64,000 bases of DNA, taken from positions 1,922,001 through 1,986,000 of the forward strand of contig JAYXKI010000006.1 in the NCBI GenBank assembly GCA_037892935.1, read 5' to 3'. Origin of the DNA: Phlebopus portentosus. Taxonomy: Eukaryota > Basidiomycota > Agaricomycetes > Boletales > Boletinellaceae. Positions 32,691-44,759 of this stretch are shown piece after piece. Below the pieces are notes generated by a model. The model made no database searches. It saw only the letters and a program-made list of their open reading frames with translations, and had not been told where the DNA came from. The position numbers and the translations under genes are program-made. Every line of letters starts with the position of its first letter. Within the stretch, counting starts at the first letter, position 1.

Positions 32691-35442
32691 AAACATCCAC
32701 ATCGTTTCATAATTCCGTTGCCGAAAAGCACGCGCAGCTGTCGCAGTTGAAAAAGAAGTGAGATGGATACTGTAAAAGCACCGGGAAACGTAAGACATGA
32801 CCAACATGTGGCAGGCGCAAAAGGACGAAGAGAAAAAAATACGAGAATTGACTGAATAACAACTGAAGAAACATTCATGCTTGGTCGTACGTTGCACTTT
32901 CCGGAACCTTTACGATCCGTCGGGGTGTCGTTGGCCGGAGTGGATCGGAATCACATCGTCAAGTCGACTCGTGAAAGAAAGAAGAAACACATTTCCTCCT
33001 ACTTAGACAGTTTGTCGAATTTTCTCCTTACCATATGCATTTTCTCCCGAGATCATTCCATAGCACGCCAGATACGCGTTTGTCACCACGAGTGCAGAAA
33101 GGAAAGGTACAAGCGGTACGCCCTGGCATAAAACATGAAACACATCTGAGAAACCTCGGTATTATTCTGCTTTATGCAATTCGGGCTGCCGAGTCGACTT
33201 AGCCAGATTCAGAGAGATCCAGCAGCACGCGTCACATATGTAAAAAGAGTCCGTGTATGGTCCTGCTCGGCTGGAAGAACGGATAAGTAGACAGGCGCAA
33301 AAGGAGCAAAAAAGAAAAACAGGAACAAGTTACTCCACAAAGGAAAAAGAAAATACACGGATCAAGACCCCGATCACTAGACTTACATAATACATTGATT
33401 TGATTCCGTTGCTACCTATCAACCCCAGTGTTGTCAACCCCGCGTTGGCCTTTTGTGCTCGTGCGGGCCGACGCTCTTGTTTCAGGCTTCGTCACGAGAA
33501 CGGCCACAAGGACGCGACAAGCGTCATCTCATACTTATTGAGGATACCTGGCCATGCTCTTTAGTCGTGATAGACGCCCGTCTAGTGTTTGGTAGGGTCG
33601 ACGTGGCGCTATTTAATCTTTCTCCAGACAGACGCATGATTACAGAAAGACGCCAGATAGGGTGTTGACGGAACCAAAGGGCCAGTATGCAACTGCTACA
33701 TATGCACAGCTTGACTTGATTGTTGATATTATCTGAGATTCGAGAGACTCCTAAAAGATATCATTCTTTGTTATTATTTCTCCTAAATTCGATAAAGGAG
33801 ACTTACGGTTTTTGTTTTACAAAGGTCTTCAAAATGAATGAATGCGAAGCGACGAACGTGCAAGGGCATGCAGAAGTTCTCCTGTCTTGATATCCGCACC
33901 TTCGCCTCATGTCCTGCGTTCATTCACGCGTGCAAGGAACTATCTCATTTCCGTTTCCGTCCCCCTTGCGGGAGCATCCCAGCCGTCTGAGCGCCTTTGC
34001 TCGCATGCGTGGTCTGCCTGTGCATGTGTCCGTCCGAGATCAGGAATGATGTCATTAATGCGGACAAACAACAATAACACCTTCCCCATAGGTACCCACC
34101 AAGACAGCGAAAAGACACATCCATCAGTGCGGTCGACCGTATTATTCCATGATAAGCGCGTTTGTATTTGCGTGCCGTATCTTGTTTCTTGCATCATCGC
34201 GCATATGACTCTTAACTAATATACCTTCCAGTCAGATCCAACCTATTTGAAGAATAAAGGAGACCCAGATCAGCCGCGCAAGATCACCATTCATACAGAC
34301 CTAGGCCTGGTCCAAGACGTCGCGAAACTTCCAGATTTCAGCGAACCTGGCTGGTGGTGACCATGCTCATATTCAAGTTGTTTGTCCACCTACGTCATAT
34401 AGCCGATCATCGCCGCATATACCGTATCACAAGGTCAATCATCAATCATCCCGAGGTCGTCTGAGCATGCTATGCACGGCCGACCGAACGGGTGAATATC
34501 GACATTTGGGATTTAGGCCGAATGGGCATTCATATTGTCACAGGAAAGCGCTCGTACATCCAGGGAGATTCTGGTTTAATATACGAGATGCACGGATGCG
34601 TTCGTCCGAAGCCGCGGTAAACGGTCTCCTGCTGAAAGGCGAACGGGTGAGAAAGCTATGATCAGTTCAATCCCTCGTGCAGGACATGAGCAGACTAAAA
34701 CTAGAGCTAGCTAGAACGAGTGCAGATCAAGGTGCAGTGCAGTGCAGTGTGGCACAGCAACGCGGAAGCAAACAATGAGCCGAACACACAAAGAAGCCGC
34801 CTTCCTCCTCCTCGACAGAGAAGAATGCCCGTTAGACTGAATAGGATCCGCCACAAACCTCGCACGCCGTAAGTATTCTTTGTCCTTTTGCATTTCAAGT
34901 CAAAGTAGAACCGGACTAAGTAAGTAAACGCAATACAGATGCCAGAGTCAAAGCCTAAGCGCGAAAGGTGTCTTTCCTGCTAAAGGAGTCTAATTTTAGC
35001 TTTTAGCTCCTTCCAAGTGGGGGCAGGGGAATACCGAAGGGTCCGTCCATAGCCGCCGCGTCCCGAATCGAGTCGACGTCGCGAGACCAGAGCCTGTGCG
35101 ATGGGCGTCTGTTTGCTTTGTTTACCGCGGGTCAGAAGATCCGTTCGGGGTTTCGAGTCGAGGCTGTCCTGTCCGATGACTGCGGGATCCTCGAGGACGG
35201 TCTACTGACCGCACCCCTGTGGCTGAAGCCGCCGAGTGACGATGATGGATAAGAGACCATATGACAGTCAATCCTGTACTCGTCACAGCTTGGGACAGCA
35301 TGGAGTAGACTCGAAAGGGAGGACCCAAGGACACCGTTGAAAGAGGATTCCTGTGTAGTTTTCTCGTAGGACGTGTAGGTTCAGAGACGCGTTGCATTTG
35401 AATTTCATAACGACAGGACGACAGATAGAATGGAATACTCAC

Positions 35443-35590
35443 TAGGTTGCTGTGCAGTGCGCTTGCAGTTAATTGTCGCCGTATATTCGACACCTGTGGT
35501 ACGATGCCAGAATAGCCAGTCCAAGTGGTTTCTCGGCTGTCCATTTCCTTTAGAAGGGACGCCCTGAAGCCAGTCCAGTAGACCAGTAGC
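35443..35590 (-). pseudogene. Exon-like fragment of an unrecognised gene
   Basis: A 148-nt block follows a GTTTAG acceptor and ends at a GTGAGT donor. It reads ATGLLDWLQGVPSKGNGQP, then DWLFWHRTTGVEYTATINC. Just upstream on the same strand are MALRAPHGVVARAT (near 35845) and NYLPPRNHGKAIN followed by a stop (near 35700). The pieces do not join in frame. Probably the remains of one gene; family not recognised. Confidence 0.28.
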
Positions 35591-36060
35591 CTAAACAGCA
35601 TTAGACCTGTATAGAATACTAACCCAAAGCTGATATTCGCTCAACGGCAGCCCGCAGCCTGGGAGTAGCATATCGCCCATTAGTTAATCGCCTTGCCATG
35701 ATTGCGCGGAGGTAAGTAATTGGAATTCTAGACGGATGAAACGTGAAGAGAGAATAGCAAGAGCGATAGTAATACAATAAAAATTGCGGGGTAAGCAAAT
35801 ACCGTGGCTCTAGCCACAACCCCGTGGGGCGCCCGGAGCGCCATCGAGATGTAGCGCCGTAATACCGATGCTACATAAGGCGTTATTGGTCTATGTGTGA
35901 TGATGCTGATTTGCAGCGGTGATACACAGGCGCTTACTGGAATATGAAAAAATTTGAAATTTATTACATAGCGCTGAACTTGCTAACTCGTTGTAAGGAT
36001 GAAACGGAATGCTTGAGACGTAAAATAATAAATACACACCATTTTATGTGGACTCCCTCC

Positions 36061-36087
36061 TTCTTCTTCTTCTTCTTCTTCTTCTTC
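36061..36087 (+). repeat. (TTC)n microsatellite
   Basis: Nine perfect TTC units. Confidence 0.9.
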
Positions 36088-39000
36088 CATTTCTCTTTCT
36101 ATGTTCAGGAGAATATTACCATTGAAAGGAACCGATCAGCGGACACCGTGTCCTATGAGTATTCGAATTCGTGGATTCACGGAACGTGGGTATGATTGAT
36201 GTCAAATCAACGCGCTGTGAGAGTGGGAGAAGGTCGGTGCGCTCAGGATCATTGGACGGGCCATGCGTGCTCCGTACTCCGTTGCTGTCTCGCTGCTGAC
36301 TGGTCGGCATACAGGATGATACGACGGAAGCAAAAGCAGGACGTTGATCCTGGCGACGGCCCTTCATAGGTACCATAGAAACGCACCGGAAGCAAAAAAA
36401 TCAATATTGAGAGACGATGATTAGGCGGATAGGCGGTGTGTGGTAAATCATGAGGCGTGATGAAGAAGACTCGCTTGACTCTTGAGCCTATTGGTTGGCC
36501 CCGTGTTTTGGTATGATCGGATATGTCGTCGTCTGGACGTCTATTTGCTCGTCGTTCCTTTGCGAAATTAGAATAGGTGAGAGTTGGCGTTGAATTTGAA
36601 AAAAAATACTATACAAGGCAAGACCGTGATCAGCGGCTCCGAATCAGACGTGGGTCCCACAAAGTGATCACCCAGAATCAACCAACCGTCAATGCTCATC
36701 CATCTTGATCCTGCCCGAGACGCCCGCTACTTGCCCTCACACAGTCTTCATTTTAGCAGAATACAGACGATCAGCGCGCTCAGCCTTCAACCTCACGTCG
36801 ACCGTTGATTGCACTGTTGGGACGAGTATTAATCTTTCTACTTCTTCCGAACCGATCGATCGAGTTTCTTTTGATCAGCCCTGAGAGAAAAGGTCAAACA
36901 AGGTTACATAGATCGAGGTGATATCGCGATTCAAGTCACCCAGAAAGAAGATGGAAGAACAAGTACTCAGAACATGGATGGGTTTCGTGAGGTGCGTGTG
37001 TGTGCGTGTGGATGCAAGCGAGTCTCGTGGACATGCGTGAGTGGCTGATACCTGTTCTCGTCCACATACCGAGCACGGCTCCTCGCTAAGCAAATGGAAA
37101 GATTGGGAAGAAACGTCCAGGATGAACAACAACCGATACACGCATATGTACCAGCATGACTGATGAAAACCGACTTCTTCCGGGGTCAGACCGTTACGCG
37201 TGTCCAAAGACATCCAGAAATCCTAAAGCTTCTTCTCATCTACCTTTTTCTTGTCCCGTTTTGTTCGTATTTTCACTTCATCACTGCGTACCCACGGACC
37301 CACGACTGGCTGAATTGATTATTTTCTCTTTCTTTCCTTCTTTTGCCGGCTTCAAATCTAGCGTCGCGTATTCGCTTGCACGCCATCCAATTGGAAAGAT
37401 ATGTTCTGTTCAGCCCATGTCGGGCGGTGTTTGGTTACCCAGGACCCGAAGCAGCGGAACATACCCCGTACAGTGGATCGCGCACTGGCATGACGGCCGT
37501 TCTATAGCCGTTACCGTGGAACAGGACGTGCGAGCGCTTTATTCAACGGTATTCCGGTATTTACTTTTTTTCGTGTACACTTCACGCAGGCCGAAAACTG
37601 CGGACAGACTGGGGAAGAAGAAGAAACAAACCTGTTCTCGTCATTAATTGTCAATCCAGGATACTCCGATGCTTGTTTGTTTGTACACGGTATACGCCTA
37701 ACAAAAATATTCAAGGAACGACCGACAAGTCTCCGAGATCAATCAGCACTCAGGAGAAATTAATCAGGAGTGGCAGATGAGATGGTTCTGAAGCAAGGTC
37801 TTCAGCGCCAGCGCCGGTGCGGCAAGATAGGGCATACGCTTCGGCACGCCAGGACAGGCGGAGCAGGACGAGGTACGATGTGCTTATTTTTGGTATCTGC
37901 TATGTACACAGAATTTTTAATTCAATACATTATTTATTTTATATAGCTCCTTTACAGAGATGTCGCATACAAGTGCGGTATTTGTGAGTGACTTGAGAGC
38001 TCTCCAAGGTCTAATGCCTCGGCATGTTTTTTCGCTGGCACGTATAGTTCCCCGTGGGGTCGGTGTTTGTTCGCATCTCGTACAGTAGGTACAGTACTGC
38101 CGATTCGGGTAGGTGGTAAGTCATCAGACTCTAGACACCCTTTTGTCACTTATCTTCTCGATGCAGCGGTGACTTACATGACTCACACGTTGTGGAGTCG
38201 ACAGGGATGGTCAGGACGGATGACGAGGAGCGCCAGGGCAAGTGACTTACCGAGGGAGCGTTCCAGAACCTCCGAGTCGAGGAGCACAGGCCGGGATCGT
38301 ACCGAGTGCAGATAACAAGGAGGCAAGGTCGGGACTATATGTAATAGACAACATCGAGACATGGCGACAACGTGGGCATTTCGTCATTGAGCGTGCAGTG
38401 AAGATTGACCTCCTATACGCGAAATGAAACGCCCGAGCGCAGATAGCTCCTGAAGCCGCTTGATCAATGATCAATGATCAGTCCGTCGCGGAAGGAAGCG
38501 AAGCCACATGGAAGGTACCCTCCTTGAGGAGTCAGGACAATCTTCGTATGTACGGCGTTTCAAGTTCACTTTTAAACATGAAACTCGACAGAACTTTACA
38601 GCCCCGACTAGAAGTGTATCATTTCTCTTGCTGAACTAGATCAGACAGTCAAGACAAAGAAGTCGAAGATGAACTTAAAACAAAAGACGCATACAATGCT
38701 TTTTCGACATTTTGATTCGCTTCAGCACAGTGAATGATACAGGGACAGGCACTTTCAACAGACAACAATCATACCTTGGCTCTCCTCAATCATATGCATC
38801 CACATCCGCATCTACGTACAATGTACTTCCGACGGTAGGCAAATAAATTGATTACTGATGGTCGATCTCGTCGGGAGGAAGCATCATCAGCCTTCCTGAT
38901 ACGCAATAAACCGGTGTTCAATCTTTTTCCTCTTCTCTTCCTCTCTGCCCCTGTAGACCCCCGGGAGGATGCATCCATACGCTCACTTCTTCGCGGCGTC

Positions 39001-40948
39001 GCACATAGCGGTAAACCATCTCCTCGAGGAAGGATGAAAGGAAGGAAGGACGGAACGGGGCCGTATCAGAGTTGATCACGGTGATCGCGGAACAGCTTAT
39101 TCGCCCGCTCAGAGTAAGTAAGTAACTGCAGAATATTTCAGCCGAGTTTTTTTTTATAGCTCTGTTTGACGCCGTCTCTTCCCCGCCCTCAGGCTAGCCC
39201 CTTGCATCTTCGGCTTTCGGCATGATACTGCCTGATGATGACAACATCCCACTGAGTTACTAAATATAAACAGTCGCTCGTGGACTCGGGTCGCGGGAGC
39301 AAAAGCATGAAATGAGGGGAAGCTAAGAATAGAATGGACAGCACAACGCTGTAGCAAGCACAGCTGACTTTTATCTATCTATGGAGGGGACGCGGGGTCA
39401 GATGGGACAGCGAGACGGAGCGGGTGCAGATGGTCAGGCGGATGGTTGCAAATGCAGATAGGTACTGTCAGGCCGCAGCAGGACATAAAAAAAAAGCCCG
39501 ACTCGGAGCGGGAGTGCCAGTTTTTCGAGTCGAGTCTCCCAGACCGGAACCATGCGCATGGGATGCAGGGGGGACTGGGGGAGCTCTGCGGCGGGACGGC
39601 TAGACGGCGAGGAACAGACGCGCGGGAGTTGTTTTTCTTTTTTGCTTGCAGGTCGGTCGGCAGACGAGGTACCCCGCTTACTGGCAAAGCTCCTGGGAGT
39701 TTTCTTCTTTATCTTCTTTCCCTTGTGAGCAGTGCGGGATGAGTTGGTATGTGCTATGCCTTTTTTTTCCCGCTTTGGGGTCTAGATACTCGGTGGTATG
39801 TATTTGTATGCACGACTGAAGGGAAGCCCGTGGAATATCGAATTGGATTACAGACTAGTGTGTACTTCTGATGATGAGGGGGAAAAAATTTGCTCAAGCT
39901 CAAGCTCAAGCTCGAGCTCGAGCCCAAGGCCAATTTGATTCCGTAGCGTACTGTGAAAAAAAAAATACTCGTAGGCATTCCGGAGAAAGGAAAGTAGCGA
40001 GCAAAGTTGCTGAAAATCCGAGGAGAATAGAATAATAGAATGAACAGATCTGAATCTTTCCTCTCTGAGATCTTGAGTTTATGTCTCTATAATAATACAA
40101 TACGAGTTTACTTTCAAAGTATGCGCGCGGGATGTACAGTATACTGTATGTCGTCGTTACTACGCAGTCATTCACTATTATGCACATGTGGTCTACCTTG
40201 GAAACTAGAATTACAGCAAGCAATATTGGTGATGGTCTAGTCCGTTCCATTCCATTCTATTCCTAAGTCCACTCCAACTTTCTTCTTCTTCTTCTGAGGA
40301 GGACAATGAATTCGATTCAATCGCGCGGGGATCTCAGTGGTCATTACTCCCATTATTGAGATGAGATGAGCATATGTACATAGGAGAAAGACGGCAGACG
40401 ACGGAACCGCGACGACCTCGACCTACACCACATGCTGATACTGATCAAAAGTAAAGTATCCATGATTGATTGGATCGGAGCGTTTCTTCCCCGTGGGGTT
40501 TTGGTTTTCAGTTTCACATAACACATAACAGGAGTCTCTCCCTCCCTCTCTCTTTCTTTCTTTCTTCCTTGGGGACGGAGCGCTCAAACTTGTTCCGTTC
40601 CGCGATACTACACATCGAAATTCGAAATAGAAATAAGAAACTAAATTACACATGTTTGTATTGTGTTCATTCCCGTTGTATGTACCCTCCCAGCGCCGAT
40701 GATGCTTATATTACTTGGCGTTCTATAAATAAAAATAGAATGGGTGTAATTACAGTAATTGCTAATGTAATGCTAGTGGTGGTGACATCAGTAGCGTTTT
40801 CGATTACTTGGAAATACGGTACGTAGATATTCAATAGATTGGAAACGAGATGCTTGATACTATAGTAATATATTAAGGATATGAACTCATGTCGATTTAG
40901 AATATTACGTTGGGCTTGGTTTGACGTGCGGTGCGGGGTAGTGCGGGG

Positions 40949-40991
40949 CCATCCATCCATCCATCCATCCATTTATTTATTTATTTATTTT
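40949..40991 (+). repeat. (CCAT)n followed by (TTTA)n
   Basis: About five CCAT units pass directly into about five TTTA units. Confidence 0.9.
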
Positions 40992-41444
40992 TGTGTGTTT
41001 ATTTTCGTTGGATCCCGACCCGAGCTGGGTTGCCGAGTGTTTGTTTGAGGTGGTACCAGTAATGGAAGTTCTAGTTCTGAGTGCTAGTTCTAGCTTCAGT
41101 GCTGGAGAGTGGGGAGTGGGGTAGATAAGGATAAGTTACATATGCATATGCATGTGGATGTGGATGCATGTGGAATCGTGGGGTAAGACGCAAGACGCAA
41201 AACACTGGTACAGTAATGGCGTTTAGGATATCACCTTACGAAAAAAAAAATCACGAACTCGTCCACAGGTTGGGGTATCAATGGTACCCGTCCACGTCCA
41301 CGATAACGGTAGTACCACTACTAGTAGTAGTATCAGGAGCAGGAATATGGGATAACGGATAGTATAAATTAGCATGTATCACACAGCAATATTATTACAG
41401 TAATTCCTCGGGCGTAAAAATCAGACAAATACAAGTTACACATT

Positions 41445-41492
41445 CTTTCACTTTCACTTTCACTTTCATTTTCATTTTCACTTCACTTTCAC
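41445..41492 (+). repeat. (TTTCAC)/(TTTCAT) tract
   Basis: Hexamer array of TTTCAC with TTTCAT variants, 48 bp. Confidence 0.9.
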
Positions 41493-41853
41493 CCGGGCTT
41501 CCGAGTCGGCTACGGCTGAAAAACGGATACTGTATGCGGGATAAGTGGCTCTTGATTAAAAACCGCTACATCTTCTTGTTCCTCGGAGACCATATCAAGC
41601 CACCATCACCCAAATCAACTTAATCGACCATGTGTGCGCACTGTGCACACACAGGGGGGATTTTCAAAACTACACCCCCCCTGCTGCTGTTGTGTCCGAA
41701 AGGGGAGAAACAACAATGTTTAATGTTTCGAAGCTGGCGTACTTGAGGTCGTACCGCTCGTTGGAAAGCTACGGTTCGATCCGAACGTGTTCTCGTTCGT
41801 TTGTTTCGTTTCTTTGTTCGGATGGATGGATGGGTGGGTGAGAACCTACTAGG

Positions 41854-41899
41854 AGACGAGACGAGACGAGACGAGACGAGATGAGATGAGATGAGATGA
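41854..41899 (+). repeat. (GAGAC)n passing into (GAGAT)n
   Basis: Pentamer array in which the repeat word changes once from GAGAC to GAGAT. Confidence 0.9.
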
Positions 41900-44343
41900 A
41901 ACAGAACGACAAGGCAGCAAGGCAACAATAGAACAGAACAGAGCCGATCTTGACTCTTCTGACGTTCTGACCATCCTTTTTTTTTTCTTTTGCTTCCGAA
42001 AACTGATGACGCTCATCGTCGGGTCCGTCTGTGGCTATAAATACGGTACTTTACGATAAGGCGTACTTACTCGTAAGAAGCGAAGTGGGATAGGAATTAT
42101 AGTATCGCCTTTCGCGGACCCGAAAGCGGGGGAAAAAAGCAAGGCGAGCGAGAAATAAGAGCAGTAAGAGCAATAAGAGCGAAATACATGTAAGGGAGAG
42201 GGGGGGGAAATGATGTCCGTCGGACAGCGAGAAATTAAAAAATTGAAAACGTAGACTCTAGGACCTGGAGAAAAAAAAGGGTAAAAGCCAGAAGAGGAGA
42301 GCCGAGGGAGCGAGCAGCGGTTGGTGATGGCCCAGTGGCTGACTCTGGACTCTTCGCGGGATACATATACCTCCGAGTCGGATGAAGTAAGTAAACGTTC
42401 GGAGACTGGTGCGATCTTTTGTTGAAGGGGGATAGAAGTCGGGAAATCAAGAACTCGAGAAGCCAGGAGCGAATATGTATGTTTGTGTATGTTGCTGCTT
42501 CGAATGTTAGATTTGATGGAGGCGTCAGCCTCGAGTTCATGTTCATGTTCATGTTCAAGTCTAGGTTCCGCTCGGGTCTGTGCCAGTGTTGCATGCGTAC
42601 ACCACACCGCGCGACGACCTCCCGGGAGAGAGACGCACGTGAATACTCGCGCGAAGGTAGTTTCGGATTATTGTTCTTCACATATAGGTCGTCATGATGC
42701 GAATGAACACGGGACAGGCTTAGGGTCGTGTAGCGTAGACTCCTCAAGCTGCAGCTGTCGCCGTGTTGTTGCCTTAAGCAGCATCCTCAGAGAGATAAAG
42801 CACGAATAAGGTGCGATGGGATAGGGATGATGTGATAGGAGCCTCCGGCAACTCAACACCAAGCAAGCACCTACAAGCGAATTAGATTCTAGATTTGAGT
42901 TCAGAGAGTTCAGAGAAGAAGCTCTGAAGCGATCGCGACATGATCGGAGAGCAAGCAGGGACCGACCAACCAACAAGACGATAGAGTACGGGTTATAGTT
43001 ATAGCAACGGAAGCAGCGACAAAAAAGTAATATGAAGCACCAGAAAGAAGGCGGACTCGCGGATTCGCGTGCGCCGCTGGTTCAAACTTCATATCGGGAT
43101 CGGGAATGTATCCGAGTCGGTGGATATGCATATAGCATATACACTGGATCTGGTTGTATGAAAAGGAGGAGTTCTATCGGCGAAGGTACGGATGGACGGG
43201 GGGAAGCAGTGAGAGGAAGGCGCTGGAGGGAACCTGTGCATGATCTTGTCGTCGTTAGACGAATCGGTGTTTCGTTAATTGGTCGATGCTGAATGGGCTG
43301 GTTGGTATGTCGATCGGTCTGTCGGTCTGTCGGTCAGTCAGCCCTGGGTCGTGGATTTCTAAGACCGCGAGCTGAGAAGCGGGAGAACTGACAAATGCTA
43401 ATCTTGAAAAGAACAAGTACAGTAGAGAAGAGGCTGAAGTTGCTATTGAAAGGTAGGGCAGCCGAGGTGTGCGAAGAGCGGTAAGTTACTCGGTAAACCA
43501 AGTCGAGTAGTAAGCAAGAGGAGGAGGAGCGGAGGGTGTGAGAGTCCGACGGACGCTGGGCTGACGAATGCAAAAAAAGAGAAGCCAAGCGGAGCCAACG
43601 AAGAGACCGGCCGCTACGCTGATTTGATGATGAATGATTCTAAATTAATGTGATACAGCCGATGATGGTGGGGAGGAGGACACAGAAACAGATACAGATA
43701 GCGCCGCACGGCACGGGAGGGGATGGATACGATACGATACGCGCTGTGAGTGGGTGAGAAGAGATGATGCAGAGAGTGTGTGCATGTGGATGCAGCAGGT
43801 GATCACGGTGGCTGATACTTGATAGGTGATACGATGCTTGCTACCCCGCAGAGTGCGGGACAGGCGGTGATGCACAGCGGTTGTCGTCGGGAACACCCCG
43901 TCGTCGTGCGTCACCAGCGACGTACATACGTAGGATACGGACGCATGCAGCGGGACGGGGAGGCGAGACGGGAATACGGGACGATAATGGTAAAATGGTA
44001 AAAGTAAGCTAACCAATCGCAGTAACTGAGGACCCCAGGGAGTGCGAGGTGAGCCGATTGGATTGGACTAGAGAAAGAAGGTCTCGACTGCCAGAGCCAA
44101 GGGAGTGGTGCCGCGGAGATGAGGGGAGACTACGCGTGGATGGATGTGCCTGTGAGTAGCCTAAAGTGGAATAAATACGTCGGGCCAAGTCGCACCGAGT
44201 GGATATACAAATATGGAAGTATACATATACACAATATAAGGTGTGATTGGAGAGAATAGAATATATTTTGCTTTAACTATCGCCGGGCCTTTTCCCCTTC
44301 CTGTCCGTAGTCCCCTCCTCTCTCCTCGCTATATACCTTACGC

Positions 44344-44375
44344 CAACAGCGACAACAGCGACAACAGCGACAACC
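44344..44375 (+). repeat. (CAACAGCGA)3 minisatellite
   Basis: Three and a half units, 385-415 bp upstream of the Ecl1-like start codon. Confidence 0.8.
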
Positions 44376-44524
44376 TCGTCCTCATCGCTGTTTGAACACG
44401 TCCTTTCTTAGTCGTCGCGTCGTACCTACTGCTTTGCGCGACCTCTGAGGGACTGTATTGTTTGCTCTCCTTTGCACGCGCGCGTTGGAACGAACGGTCC
44501 GCCCAGCCTCGCGCAGCATTCCTG

Positions 44525-44737
44525 GTACGTATAACAAGCTCGGAGTGGCCCTGCTTTCAATTCGCCTTTCTTTCCTTTTCATCCGACGTCCCTCCATATT
44601 TTATCCATTCCTCGCCTTTCTTTGTCTTCTGCCACCATTCCAATACCCAGTCTTTGTGTCCACTCTCTTATATAAACATATCCTCATCTGCTTAGGATCA
44701 CGATCGCTTACCACCCACATCCTCTCTCTTCTTGCAG
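44525..44737 (+). promoter_or_regulatory. Possible 5'-UTR intron or core promoter of the Ecl1-like gene
   Basis: GTACGT at 44525 and TTCTTGCAG ending at 44737 could bound a leader intron just before the ATG at 44760. The same interval contains TATATAAA at 44669-44676, 84-91 bp before the ATG, in a strongly pyrimidine-rich context. The two readings are alternatives: if the TATA box is used, transcription starts downstream and no leader intron exists. Confidence 0.35.
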
Positions 44738-44759
44738 AACAATATAACACACACATACA

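Larger units (their letters stand above)
32691..44759. other. 12-kb gene desert rich in simple repeats
   Basis: No intact gene could be supported. ORFs are short, overlap on both strands and show no family signature. Microsatellites are frequent and the main ones are listed separately; there is also a CAAGCT run at about 39892-39923. Short coding-like text appears only at 35443-35590. The last ~250 bp are pyrimidine-rich and probably the 5' leader of the following gene. Confidence 0.55.

Noticed and set aside
41760..41790. GGTTCGATCC word, considered as a tRNA T-arm
   Set aside because: No matching acceptor or anticodon arm around it.
42035..42747. Overlapping minus-strand ORFs of 170-190 codons in the desert
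   Set aside because: Low-complexity, no start context, splice pattern or family motif; overlapping frames on both strands look equally open.
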